DNA from: Tricholoma matsutake | Lineage: Eukaryota; Basidiomycota; Agaricomycetes; Agaricales; Tricholomataceae | NCBI GenBank assembly: GCA_026075535.2 | Contig: AP026543.1 | Location: 9,362,001 to 9,426,000, forward strand | Direction: 5' to 3' | DNA length: 64,000 nucleotides | Shown here: positions 10,134 through 20,770 of the stretch, one piece after another | How the letters are laid out: each line of letters begins with the position of its first letter | Numbering within the stretch: the stretch's first letter is position 1 | The notes under the pieces: model-generated | Told to the model about the DNA's origin: nothing | Databases searched by the model: none | Seen by the model: only the letters and a program-made list of their open reading frames with translations | Made by a program: the position numbers and the translations under genes

Positions 10134-11774
10134 TTAAGGCACAGCATCCCAATGTGCAAAGGTCCATCGGTGCAGATATTGTGGTCGGAATCCCATCTGT
10201 CCAAAGGTAAGTGCGTTAACACATTTTGGGGCACTTGGATGAGCCCTGTAGAAGTTTGCGATTAGTTTTGCGGCATCGAGATCCTCCTCTGGAATCCATG
10301 AATTCTCTTTGTGCCCATAACTTTTCCATCTGACCAGATACTGCAATTTCCTACCCTTCATCCTGCTGTCCAGCACCTCATCCACCTCGTACCTCTCCTC
10401 TCCTCCTACGATCTCGGGGGGCGGTGGTGGTTTTGCATGGCGACCTTCGATCGGGTCCATTGGTGCAGGCATGAGCTTGACAACATGGAACACCGGATGT
10501 ATTTGAGCCATCGATGGTGGCAGTTGGAGGCGATATGCATGTGAGCCAACAGGACAAATCACTGGGTACGGCCCCAGGAAGCGGTGCACAAATTTCTTCA
10601 TGGGTCTAGTTGTGCTGATATCTGAAGTATCCAGGAAGACCTTTTCACCGATTGCGAAAATTGGTGCGGGGATTCGCCATTGGTTATAGTACCTCACCAT
10701 ATAATCCTTCGATTTGGCAAGGGCAGCATGAGCCTCCTCCAATGTCGACTTCATCTGATCCACAAACTCATTGACTGCCTCAAGCCTCGAGGGTTGTTGG
10801 TTGGGCTGAAAACCCATCTGCGGATGTCTGCCAGTGTCAACAAAGAAGGGGGAGTGCTGGGTGGATGAGTGGACATGGTTATTGTATGCAAATTCACCCA
10901 GAGGGAGCAGAGTGTCCCAATCATTTTGGCGCTCATTCACAAAAATGTGGATGTACTGCTCGAGCTCCTGATTGACTCATTTGGTCTGCCCATCAGACTG
11001 TGGGTGATATGCTGTGGATGCCGAAATGGTGATCTCCAACAAGCGATACAATTTGCACATGAATTGCACTACGAACTGCGGTCCCAGATCTGAGAGCATC
11101 GATCTCGGGAGGCCATGAAGCTTCCACACATTCTGCAAGTACAATCGCACCAATTCCAGTGCCATAATGGTGGTATGAGTGGGTATGAAATGGCTGCGCT
11201 TGCTTACTGAGTCTACCACCACCATCATCGCATTGAAGCCATGGGAGTCCAGAAGTTTGTTGATGAAATCAACACTTACCACATCCCAGCAATTTTTGGG
11301 GATTGGGAGGGGGTGTAGTTCACCAAAAGGTCAGTGCTTCTGCACCTTCATGCAAACACATAGATCGCAGGCCTTACAGTACTGACTGACAAAGCTCAAC
11401 ATGTTTGGCCACCAGTAATTGTGCGGGATGAGTTCGAGTGTTTTCCAGCATCCCACATGTCCACCAATCTTGGAGTCATGATGCTGTTCAGCGATTCTGC
11501 ATCATAAGTCTGGTATGAGTGGAACATAAATGCGATCATGAAACCTCCATAATCCATCCACCTCTGTCCACTCTGAGCTTTGCAATGTCTTGCCTTTGGC
11601 CCTATCCAACTCCTTCATCGCTAGTACCACCGCATCTTCGCTCTTTCCATCCCGAACTGCCTTTTGCACTTTGCACAAAATATTTCGCTCCACTCCTTTG
11701 ATCGTCACCCCTTCGAGTGCACGAATCACAAAGAATTTGGGGCAGAGCAGGGTAGTGTCGGGATTATCATCCAT
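10134..11774 (-). pseudogene. C-left integrase and chromodomain
   Basis: The DDE integrase core is recognisable from VSVDFINKLL, SMLSDLGPQF and AYHPQSDGQT. It is followed by a GEKVFLD...RPMKKFVHRFLGPYPV module and a chromodomain (YEVDEVLDSRMKGRKLQYLV, then RWKSYG and NSWIPEEDLD). Chromodomains target integration to marked heterochromatin in this clade. The HHCC zinc region near 11400-11500 has lost its frame. In SDLGPQF the usual SDRG Arg is Leu. Confidence 0.85.
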
Positions 11775-11792
11775 GCCATTCGCATGATTGGT

Positions 11793-13272
11793 TCATTGTG
11801 AAAGCACATCACACTTACCCATACTCTTTCCAGGATGTTGGTGCATGACGAAGTCAAACCATGAAAGATAGAGCGACCAGCGAGCTTGTCTGCAATTTAG
11901 CTTTTTTGCGGTCATGAAGTACTCCAGATTTTTGTGGTCAGTCCAGATCTCTACCTTGTGCTGCGCACCTTCAAGGAAATGCCTCCATTCCTCTAATGAT
12001 CTCATCACTGCTAGCATCTCCTTGTTGTGGGTCTCGTAATTTTGTTCGACTGCATTGAGCAATTTTGAGTAGAATGCAATAGGGTGCCATTTGAGATCAT
12101 CGGCCGATTGCTGTGACAGCACTGAGCCGGTTGCATAGTCTGAGCTGTCCACCTCGATGTGAAATGCTTTGGTGTCATCAGCGAAATGGAGAATAGGGGA
12201 GGATGTGACCCAATTCTTGATTTTGTCAAAGGTGCCTTGTTCCAAAGGTCCCCATTCCCATTTGTGCTCCTTCTTTGTGAGCTCAAAGAGGGGTTTTGCA
12301 TGATGCGAAAAGTCTTCAATGAAGCGTCGATAGAAATTCACAAACCCCAGGAATGACTGTACCTCCTTGCATGTTTTGGGGGTGGGCCATTTGGTGACTC
12401 CTGCTACCTTGACGGGATCCATACAAATTTCGCCCTCAGATATGATGAGTCCAAGGTAATCAATCGTTGTTTGCTCGAACTCGCACTTGTCATGTCGCAG
12501 AAACAACTTGTGCACACGAAGGCGCTCCAGGACAAGGTGCATAATGCGCTGATGTTCATCAATCGATTTTGTAAAGATGAGGATGTCATCCAGGTAGACA
12601 CAGACCACTCCTTCCATAATGAGATCCTGAAAAATGTTGTTCATCATCATTTGGAATATGGAAGGGGAGTTTGTGAGTCCGAAAAACATCACCAAGGGTT
12701 CAAAAAGCCCACAATTTGTGCAAAAAGCGGCTTTCCATTCATTGCCCCTTTTCATGCACACATTGTTGTACCCCCATCACATGTCAAGTTTTGTAAAGTA
12801 TTTTGCGCCTCGTAGTTGATTTACCAGTTCCGAAATCAGTGGTAGTAGATATCGGTTTTTGATCGTGAGGGCATTGAGAGCGCAATAATCTTGTACAAGC
12901 CAGAGGGATCCATCCTTCTTCTTGATAAAGAAGATGGGGGATGCCATCGGTGACTTTGAGGGGTGAATGTGGCCAGTGGCTAGGTTCTCCTGGATAAATT
13001 CGTCCATCTTGGCCTGCTCGTTGGGCGCGAGGGGGTAGACCTTGCAGCTAGCAGCTTTTGCACCAGGGATGAGTTCGATCACATGATCCCATACCTTTCA
13101 GTCAGGCAAGCAGTCGAATGAAGACTTTGCAAATAGGTCCTCGAACTCGTAGAAGTGCGCAGGGACAGATTCATGAAAGTACTTTGGTTGCGCATTCTTA
13201 TGGAAGGCCTCTGCTAGCCATTGTGAAATGTTGGATGTGGTGCGAATGAATTCCGCTTCGCAGGGAATGGTA
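11793..13272 (-). pseudogene. C-left reverse transcriptase and RNase H
   Basis: The RT fingers begin with CKVYPLAP and MASPIFFIKKKDGS. The first catalytic Asp block reads FTKLDM-stop-WGYNN, where the stop replaces the usual Arg (CGA to TGA). The palm box is VYLDDILIF. RNase H follows with FHIEVDSSDYATGSVLSQ, HNKEMLAVMRSLEEWRHFLE and WTDHKNLEYF. The reading frame is cut at 13272 by element B, inside the region linking protease to RT. Confidence 0.88.
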
Positions 13273-13277
13273 GCGAC

Positions 13278-13677
13278 TGTTAGGAAACCACCCCATTACC
13301 TAATAAAATTTCATTTTATTTTATTATGTCAAATTACACTACATGACGCCAAATTACGCTACACTTTGATAGCATGAGAATTTTATTTTGCACGCATCAA
13401 AATGTATGCGCATGTACGAGTGCGTCGGTAACAACAATGTACAATATGTGTAACATAGTATATAAACCCTAAATATATGCCTAGGGGACCCTAGTTGTGT
13501 TCTCTTAGGTATTCCACCTATGCTTTTGGTGTGAAAGGCCTTTGTCAACAAACTTACCTATTAATAACCCCTCGCATCAAAACCATCAATTCCCCATCAC
13601 GAGTGTGGATCCCGCCCCCTTCTTGTAGAGAGAACCCGCACAGTCTTAGCTAGCAGATAGTGGGTGTCGCCCTAACA
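13278..13677 (+). repeat. LTR-B, 5' copy
   Basis: Starts TGTTAGGAAACCACC and ends GCCCTAACA. It contains a TATATAAACCCTAAATATAT segment that could be the promoter TATA region. It differs from the 3' copy at 17 positions by my count, all transitions, 16 of them at CpG. Confidence 0.9.
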
Positions 13678-14165
13678 GAAGAACACAACTTTCCATATCA
13701 GTGCACCTTCTCTTACTTGCGCATATGTCATTGTTTCACTGCACCACATCCGATTACTCACCCTTTTGGCATGAGCTGGAAGTACTTGTATATACGTAAT
13801 CTACCTTTTCTTTCATAAGCCGACGCCAGGCCTCGCCTTACATTGCAACTGCCAGTGATCGAGAGGCAGCGCTCATCATTAGGACAGCTGCAACCAGACA
13901 ACCAATCGGATCTGGTTTAGTTACGATTTACATTACTCTATTCAGATGACTATTTTAGTTACAAGCCAAATTCAGTGATATCTCCGAGATCAGGCACTGT
14001 TGGAAGGGTTATTGATCCGAAGTGTCAAAATAGGCGCCTGACAAACGACAAACGATTGACGAACCTCGACGAACCTTATCACGTGACCCGTAAACGTTTG
14101 GAGAGGTCTCGAAGAAATTTTTTTTGAATTTGTCAAAGAAGTGATTCATCACAGATTCTACAATT
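13678..14165 (+). other. Leader between LTR-B and the first gag ATG
   Basis: Non-coding. No copy of LTR-A is visible here, although LTR-A is present downstream. I could not identify a convincing tRNA primer-binding site at 13678. Confidence 0.5.
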
Positions 14166-14649
14166 ATGTCCAAACCTTCAACTTCTAATCCCGGTCCTAA
14201 TCCTGTTCCCATACCAGCACTAGAGGTGAAAATTGATGTGCTCACAGCACAAATGTCGCAAAAAAGAGAGGGGCCTCGCCCGAGCCAAAGTGGCCATGAC
14301 AAAAACCAGAGAAAGGCTCTCCGAAGAAAGGGAGAAAAATCTTGCCCAAGCCAGATCGGCTGTGGCAAAAACCAGGGAGAGACTCTCCGAAGAAAGGCAG
14401 AGAAACCTTGCCTGAGCCTGATTGGCCGTGGCAAAAACAAAGGAAAGGCTTTCCAAGAAGAAAGCAAAGGAGCTGAATTCAGTCTGGAAAGCCGTTGCGA
14501 AGACCAGGACCAAGGACACTCCTAAAGAAGACAGGAACCTCGAAGCAGCAAGATGTGCCGTTGCCAAAGCCTGAGAAAACCAGAAGAAAAGACAACTGGA
14601 GAAGGGAAAGAACAATGAATGCGACAGGACACGACGAATTGTACAAAAG
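14166..14649 (+). pseudogene. Element A gag-like N-terminus with coiled-coil repeats
   Basis: An ATG at 14166 opens MSKPSTSNPGPNPVPIPALE. The frame then appears to shift by one at an A6 run near 14262. The new frame contains four ~22-residue heptad-like repeats based on AVAKTRERLSEERQRNLA, predicted as a charged coiled coil. This frame continues directly into pol. Stops at 14413, 14419 and 14572 are TGA where the parallel repeats or the family would have CGA or similar. The A-run shift could be a mutation or a programmed frameshift. Confidence 0.55.
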
Positions 14650-17600
14650 ATGAAAGAACTGCTAACCTCCACAGGGGAGGGAAGTACTGGCAAAAGGAAC
14701 ATGAAAACGACACTACGAAACAGGATAAACAACCCTCGACAAGGGACTACCCTGACCCATGATATTAGGACCCCAGATCACGGTACCACCAATGCTGAAG
14801 TACCTATGCCCAGGGAGACTCCCCCTCAAGTGAAGGTTGAGGAGATACCTGATGAAGAATTACTGGCAGACACCGGCATGGAAATACGAGCAATGGAAGA
14901 GACCTACAAACAAGATGCGACAGACCTCTTGATCGCATATGTACGAGGAGAACCGGTCATTGGCATATTCGAACCGCCAGAAGAACCACCCCTCACCAGG
15001 GAGCACCGAGGACTGACCCATAGGTACATACGGAAAACGAACATGATCTCCAGGATCACAAAGGCCAAAGACTCCCCGCGATACGTATTCTCGAAGAGCA
15101 CATGGATCAGAGCAAAGACATCCATTTCCCAGCGACTCGCGCATGAACGGGATGAGGGAAAAGAGGCCAGCAAGCAGACCCTGGATGACCTACTGCCACT
15201 GGAATACCAGAAATACAGACAGGTATTCGAAAAGGCTGCATCTGAACGATTCCCGGAATCAAGACCGTGGGATCATGCAATTGACTTGAAGGAAGGCTTT
15301 GTACCAAAAGATTGCAAAGTCTACCCATTGACACTGAAAGAACAAGAGAAACTCAATGAGTTTCTCAACGAAAACCTGGAAAAAGGATACATCCGACCAT
15401 CAAAATTGCCCATGGCATCCCCATTCTTCTTCGTGTCAAAGAAGGACTCTGATGCTCTGCGACCTTGCCAAGACTATTGCTATCTGAACGAAGGAACGAT
15501 CCGGAACAACTACCCCCTCCCACTGATCAGAGACCTCTTGGACAAGCTGAAAGGAGCAAAATTTTTCACGAAACTCAATATTCGATGGGGATATCACAAC
15601 ATACAGATAAAGAAAGGAGATGAGTGGAAGGCAGCATTCAAGACTAACCGAGGGCTATTCGAGCCAATGGTGATGTTCTTTGGGCTGTGCAACTCACCGG
15701 CAACATTCCAGGCCATGATGAATGATCTTTTCCGAGATATGCTAGATGAAGGATGGCTCGTCATCTATATGGACGACATCCTGATCTTCTCGAAGACAGA
15801 AGAAGAACACCAGATAAGGACTGAAAGGGTCCTCAAATGACTACAACAATGTGATCTCTACCTGAAAATAGAGAAGTGCAAATTCAGTGTACAGGAAGTC
15901 GAGTTCTTGGGCATGATTGTCAGACCCAATGAACTTGCAATGGACAACATGAAACTGGCTTGGATCAAAGACTGGCCCACACCAAGGACAGTGAAGGATG
16001 TAAGATCCTTCCTAGGATTCGGAAACTTCTATCGACGATTCATTGGACACTTCGCAGATCTGGCCAGGCTGCTGAATGATTTGATGAAGAAGAACCAGAA
16101 ATTTGAATGGATGAATGGCTGCCAGCAGTCATTCGATGTGCTGAAAAGGAAATTCAACGAAGCCCCAGTACTGCTGATGCCAGACGCAACAAAACCATTT
16201 GTGGTGGAATCTGATGCCTCAAAATTTGCGACAGGTGCAGTACTCAGACAACAGGATGCCAACAGAGACTGGCACCAGGCTATATCTTGCATTCTTTCAA
16301 CGAAGCGGAAAGAAATTACAAGATATATGACAGGGAACTACTGGGAGTGATCCGAGCGCTAGAGACATGGAGACACTACCTACAGGGGACACCGTTCCCT
16401 GTGACGGTACTGTCCAATCACAAGAACCTGACGTATTTCAGTCAGGTGCAGAAACTAAACCGACGACAGGCTAGATGGAGCATCTACCTGTCACAATTTG
16501 ACCTGAAGCTACAACACGTACCCGGATCACAGATGGTACAATGTGATGCCCTATCAAGGAGAGCAGATCACATAGCCGAAGAAGACACTGATAACAAGGA
16601 CAAGACCATCCTCGCTGACAAACTGTTCGTCAAAACGATTGACACTGAGCTCCAGGGAGCCCTGGTCTCAGCAATAATGAAGGACGACCTCGTAAATGAC
16701 GCTTTACGAGCCCTGAAGAACAATGGAACCCCCCAATCAAGTCTGCATTGGAGGACTGGAAATTCGAAGATGGCCTGCTCTTTTTCAAAGACAGATGCTA
16801 CGTGCCACAAGACGAGACCCTCTGCTGAGCGATCATACAGAAATATCATGATGGCATCATGACAGGGCACCCTGGACAATGGCAGACAATCGAACTGATC
16901 CGACGAGACTACTGGTGGCCAGGAATGGCCAATTTCATCAAGAAGTACATTGAAGGCTGCACAAAGTGCCAGCAAATGAAAGTGAATACACACCCGACAA
17001 CCCCACCGCCGACACCGATATCATCCGACGCCAGCAGACCATTCAAGCTGGTAACGACAGATTTTATCAGACTTGCCCATGATAAACGAATTTGACTCAA
17101 TCATGGTCGTGGTAGACCATGGTCTTACAAAGGGGGTAATTTTTATCCCTTGCACAAAGATGATCGATGCACTTGGCACCACAGACCTTTACCTGCGCCA
17201 TGTATACACAAGATTTAGACTCCCCGGAAGAATCATCTCAGACAGAGACCCTCAATTCACATCCAAACTCTTCTGAGAACTCAGACGATTGCTCGGGATT
17301 AAGCTATCCATGAGCACCGCCTATCACCCCCAGACCGACAGAGAAACAGAGTGAGTAAACCAAGAGCTAGAGGTTTACCTCCGCATGTTCTGTTCGAACA
17401 AGCCCAAAGGTTAGGAGCATTATCTCCCAACAGCAGAATTCGTGCACAACCAGAAAACGCACTCCACAGTAAAACACTCGCTGTTTTACTTGATGATGGG
17501 ATACCAACCACGCACTATCCCCACCCCATACGAAAAGACGAACGTGCCGGCCGCCAAACAGAGAATCCAAGAACTTCTCTCTGAGAGAAGGGAAGCTCTT

Positions 17601-18086
17601 GCCGCACACGAACTAGCGAGACAGGCTATGGCTGCCCGAACGAAAGGGCAATACGAACCATTCAAGGTTGGAGAACAAGTATGGCTTGACTCCAAGAACC
17701 TGAAGATTGGCTACCCAATGAGAAAACTGGCGCCAAAATGAGAAGGGCCCTTCGTGATTGAAGACGCCTTGTCGAGAATGACATACTGATTGAAACTGCC
17801 GCCGAGATGGAAGATCCACCCGGTATTCCATGTGGCTTTACTCACGCGATACCATGAGAATGACACTCATGGGCGAAACTTACTGACTCCACCACCTGAC
17901 CTTGTGGAAGGAGAAAATGAATACGAGGTGGAAGCGATCATTGCACACAAGAAGCACAGCAAGACACGCCGTTACCTCGTGAACTGGGTTGACTACCCGA
18001 CATCCAAAAACACATGGGAACCTGAATCAAACCTGAAGAATGCCCCCGAGATCCTGATGGCATATAAGAAGAGGTACCACCTCTGA
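14650..18086 (+). pseudogene. Element A pol: RT, RNase H, integrase, chromodomain
   Basis: RT is clear: CKVYPLTLKEQEKL, MASPFFFVSKKDS, FTKLNIRWGYHNI and VIYMDDILIFSK. RNase H follows ([19 protein letters not shown], then [20 protein letters not shown]). Integrase has an HHCC-type GHPGQW...RRDYWWPGM and CTKCQQM, a core with [16 protein letters not shown] and AYHPQTDRETE, and a C-terminal chromodomain (YEVEAIIAHKKHSKTRRYLV, NTWEPE). Breaks include TGA for CGA at 15838, 17275 and 17739, and frameshifts near 16280, 16730 and 17085. In RT the catalytic LD.RWGY block reads LNIRWGY, replacing the Asp by Asn. Confidence 0.88.
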
Positions 18087-18182
18087 CAGAACCCAGAACC
18101 CCCTCCTTCTTCCCACTACAATACTACCCGAGAATGCCTGCTGAACAACGATTCACCCGAGAATACCTACGAAACTGACTGA

Positions 18183-19690
18183 ATGCCTCGCATTCACCTC
18201 GCCCACGACCCACTGAAATACCATCTTGCCAGGATGTGCTTCTACTATGCGAGCACAATTGAACAAATGGAACAAAACCTAGAAGAAGTGATGAACAATG
18301 CAGACGCCCTGGGGATCGAACAGATGATCCAGGAGATGATTGCACCGCGGTCAGACAGACCGAGAACAGCCAAGGAGAGACCTCACACCCCCCTAGATCG
18401 ACACAGATGACCACCGACCTCGCCCTCGCCATTCAGCGAGCGGAGCAACAGAGACGAACGATGAGCTCCCTCTGGAGACTCCTCCCGTTCTATGAAGAAC
18501 CCAAAGATCGTGCCTAGGGCACCTGAAGTAATCGATCTGACCACCCCTGAACCCAAACCAAAAACCACCCAACTAGTGTTTAAAGGTCCAGTCTGTAGGA
18601 CCGAAAAAAAGACCGAAACCAAACTGAACTGGACCGATTAGGACCGGACCAGTGGTCTATTTATGGACCGGTCTTTTTCAGTCCAGTTGCTGGTCTTTCA
18701 TTTTGAAAAATATAGTAGGACCGATGAAAAACCGGTTTAAGCCGGTTGTGACCGGTCTTTTGTCTCAAAATATGTTGGACCTTACTCCCACACATATTTA
18801 CTTTATTTTCGGTCCCTGGATCATCAAAAACGGTCAAGAATTGGTTGAGATATGACCAAAAACATTTTTGTATGAGTATTTTGTTGTATCAGAACAACTT
18901 TGATTGCATTGCTTATTACCTGAGCTATAATTTTTTGTTGTACAGCTACATGACATCATAAAAGTAACAACAACACACCTAATTATCTTTACCATGTGAT
19001 TTTATTCATATAACAGCCCAAATGAGTGTGACTACAAACTACAAATTACAAACTAAAAACTGCAACTTGAATGCATGTCCTTTTGGTTTTGGCCATATCT
19101 CAGTCAAATCTTGATGGAATTGCTTAAATGTTGGATCAGTCTATGGAGTATTTCAATTTCTATCCATGAATATAATATATCTGAGGTAATGGTCATATTT
19201 GTTGAGATACATATGGGTTATTTGGCACAATAAACTTTACACAAAAGACCAGTCCGAACCAGTCTTTTTTCAGTCCATGGACCGATTAGGACCGGTCCTA
19301 AAGGGTCCGGTTGCGGTCCTCCAATATCTGGGTCAGTCCTGGACCGGCTGCGGTTGCCGGTTGCCCCACTTGGAAGTAAAAAACCAGACCAGACTGGACC
19401 TTTAAACACTACACCCAACTGCCTTGGTCCCCCCCACACATGAGACATGCCAGATGTTTCATCTGCCAAGAGATAGGCCATTTCAGCCTGATTTGCCCAC
19501 GATATATTTGCAAGTATTGCAAACAATGAGGCCCCAGACACTATAGGATGAACTGCCTGGAGAAACCTTGGAAAGATTGAGAGACCGATCAAAGAGAAGC
19601 CGAACACAGACAGCGGCTCTTCTTTAACTCCGGATATGATGATTTTGATGACGATGTGATGGGAAACATGACAGGAGAGCCATATGGAAG
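18183..19690 (+). pseudogene. Element A downstream ORF with CCHC zinc knuckles
   Basis: After pol, an ORF starts MPRIHLAHDPLKYHLARMC, runs through helical and Pro/Glu-rich sequence, and reaches TTPEPKPKTTQL. There a MITE (18574-19411) is inserted. Ignoring the MITE and one 8-bp duplication, the frame continues into CFICQEIGHFSLIC (CX2CX4HX4C) and a second knuckle CKYCKQ-stop-GPRHYRMNC. Zinc knuckles usually sit in Gag, upstream of pol. Here they are downstream of the chromodomain, which is unusual. The stops are TGA at likely CGA sites. Confidence 0.6.
18574..19411. mobile_element. hAT-type MITE, 838 bp
   Basis: It is flanked by a perfect 8-bp duplication CACCCAAC (18566-18573 and 19412-19419). 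Its ends are perfect inverted repeats of at least 20 bp starting TAGTGTTTAAAGGTCCAGTC. Subterminal DNA is rich in GGACCGG/CCGGTCC motifs. It carries no coding sequence. Eight-base duplications with TAGTG-type ends indicate hAT-transposase mobilisation. Confidence 0.92.
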
Positions 19691-19736
19691 GATTTAAAAG
19701 GCAGAGCTCAAGACAATGGCATGACAAGACAGACCC

Positions 19737-20048
19737 ATGTTCACAGGGATTACAATCCTCGCCATTGTCGTTGGCATGACCCTGGCTGCAGCGACAGCCC
19801 TAACCTTTGCATTTTGCCTCTACGCCATCTTCCAAACAGAACCTGAACCCCTGATTACAGACGTTGAATTTGCCATCCTGCAATGCCCCCCTTTCAACGA
19901 TACTACCGACTCCTTGACACCGCTACCTAGGGCAGTGCGAACCAGAAGAGCCCGATCATGGTCCGAGTTCGGACATGAATTATTCCTCCATCGTACCCCT
20001 CGACCCCGACCTACCCACATAACCAGACCACGCCTGATCAGACCATGA
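19737..20048 (+). CDS. Element A small membrane protein (third ORF)
   Basis: A 103-residue open frame lies between the zinc-knuckle ORF and the polypurine tract. Residues about 4-31 form one long hydrophobic helix (ITILAIVVGMTLAAATALTF and onward), followed by an acidic stretch, then a basic Arg/Pro-rich C-terminus. The position, after pol and just before the 3' LTR, is where envelope-like ORFs sit in some gypsy elements. I see no cleavage site, Cys pattern or glycosylation cluster that would support a real envelope. It could be a chance or lineage-specific membrane protein. Confidence 0.45.
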   Translation: MFTGITILAIVVGMTLAAATALTFAFCLYAIFQTEPEPLITDVEFAILQCPPFNDTTDSLTPLPRAVRTRRARSWSEFGHELFLHRTPRPRPTHITRPRLIRP

Positions 20049-20105
20049 AGGAGAGATGAAGATTTAGGTTGAAGTGTGGAACTTTCGACCATAGTGGGGG
20101 GGTAA

Positions 20106-20770
20106 TGTTACAATTTTCCTTGTAACTCATGGAACCCGACCAACCCAACCGACCTGACGATCCCCTCCAGACAGGAGGCACTCCATGATTCATGCCTAGG
20201 GCATGACCTTGACACCAGACACACGCACAATGCATGCCGACTGCATGCATTCAATCCCCTTCCCATGGAAGGCACCCTTGACGCATGGTGACTCCATGCA
20301 CCCGAACCCATTCCCACACATGCTGTGATACGACAGCCCCTTGCCATGAGGTCCATGACGTCGGACTCTCACAATCGACATGCTGCGCCGCAACATGTCC
20401 TTGACATTGGACGCCTCATGCAAGGCATGAGGCTTATTCTTTCTATTGTTACTTGATACGCATCTACCATTCCGATTGGACGATAGGGACCTCCCTTCTA
20501 GTATAAGTACTGCGACTTGTAGTAGGGATGTCCTTAGTTTAGATCTAGGCAATTAACAGCCTTAACTTGCAACTCGTGAACTTACTCAAAACCACTAAGG
20601 AAGCCCCTTAGTGCATGAACCTGAATGACTCTATGCAGAAGCCCTGCTAGAGTGCACTACCTATCTTATGTCGGACGCTCCGAGTAAGACTAGTGCTGAA
20701 CGACTCGTCGAGGAAGCACCTCGTCAAATGACATCAACTAGATTGAGTGGTTGAGGCTTCGCCCCTAACA
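20106..20770 (+). repeat. LTR-A (single copy)
   Basis: Starts TGTTACAATTTTCC right after a polypurine tract (AGTGGGGGGGTAA) and ends GCCCCTAACA, about 665 bp. A TATAAGTAC motif near 20500 may be its TATA region. No partner copy exists in the window. Confidence 0.7.

Noticed and set aside
19737..20048. Calling the third ORF of element A a viral envelope gene
   Set aside because: There is one hydrophobic helix but no signal-peptide cleavage pattern, furin-like site, Cys framework or fusion-peptide feature; only the position is suggestive.
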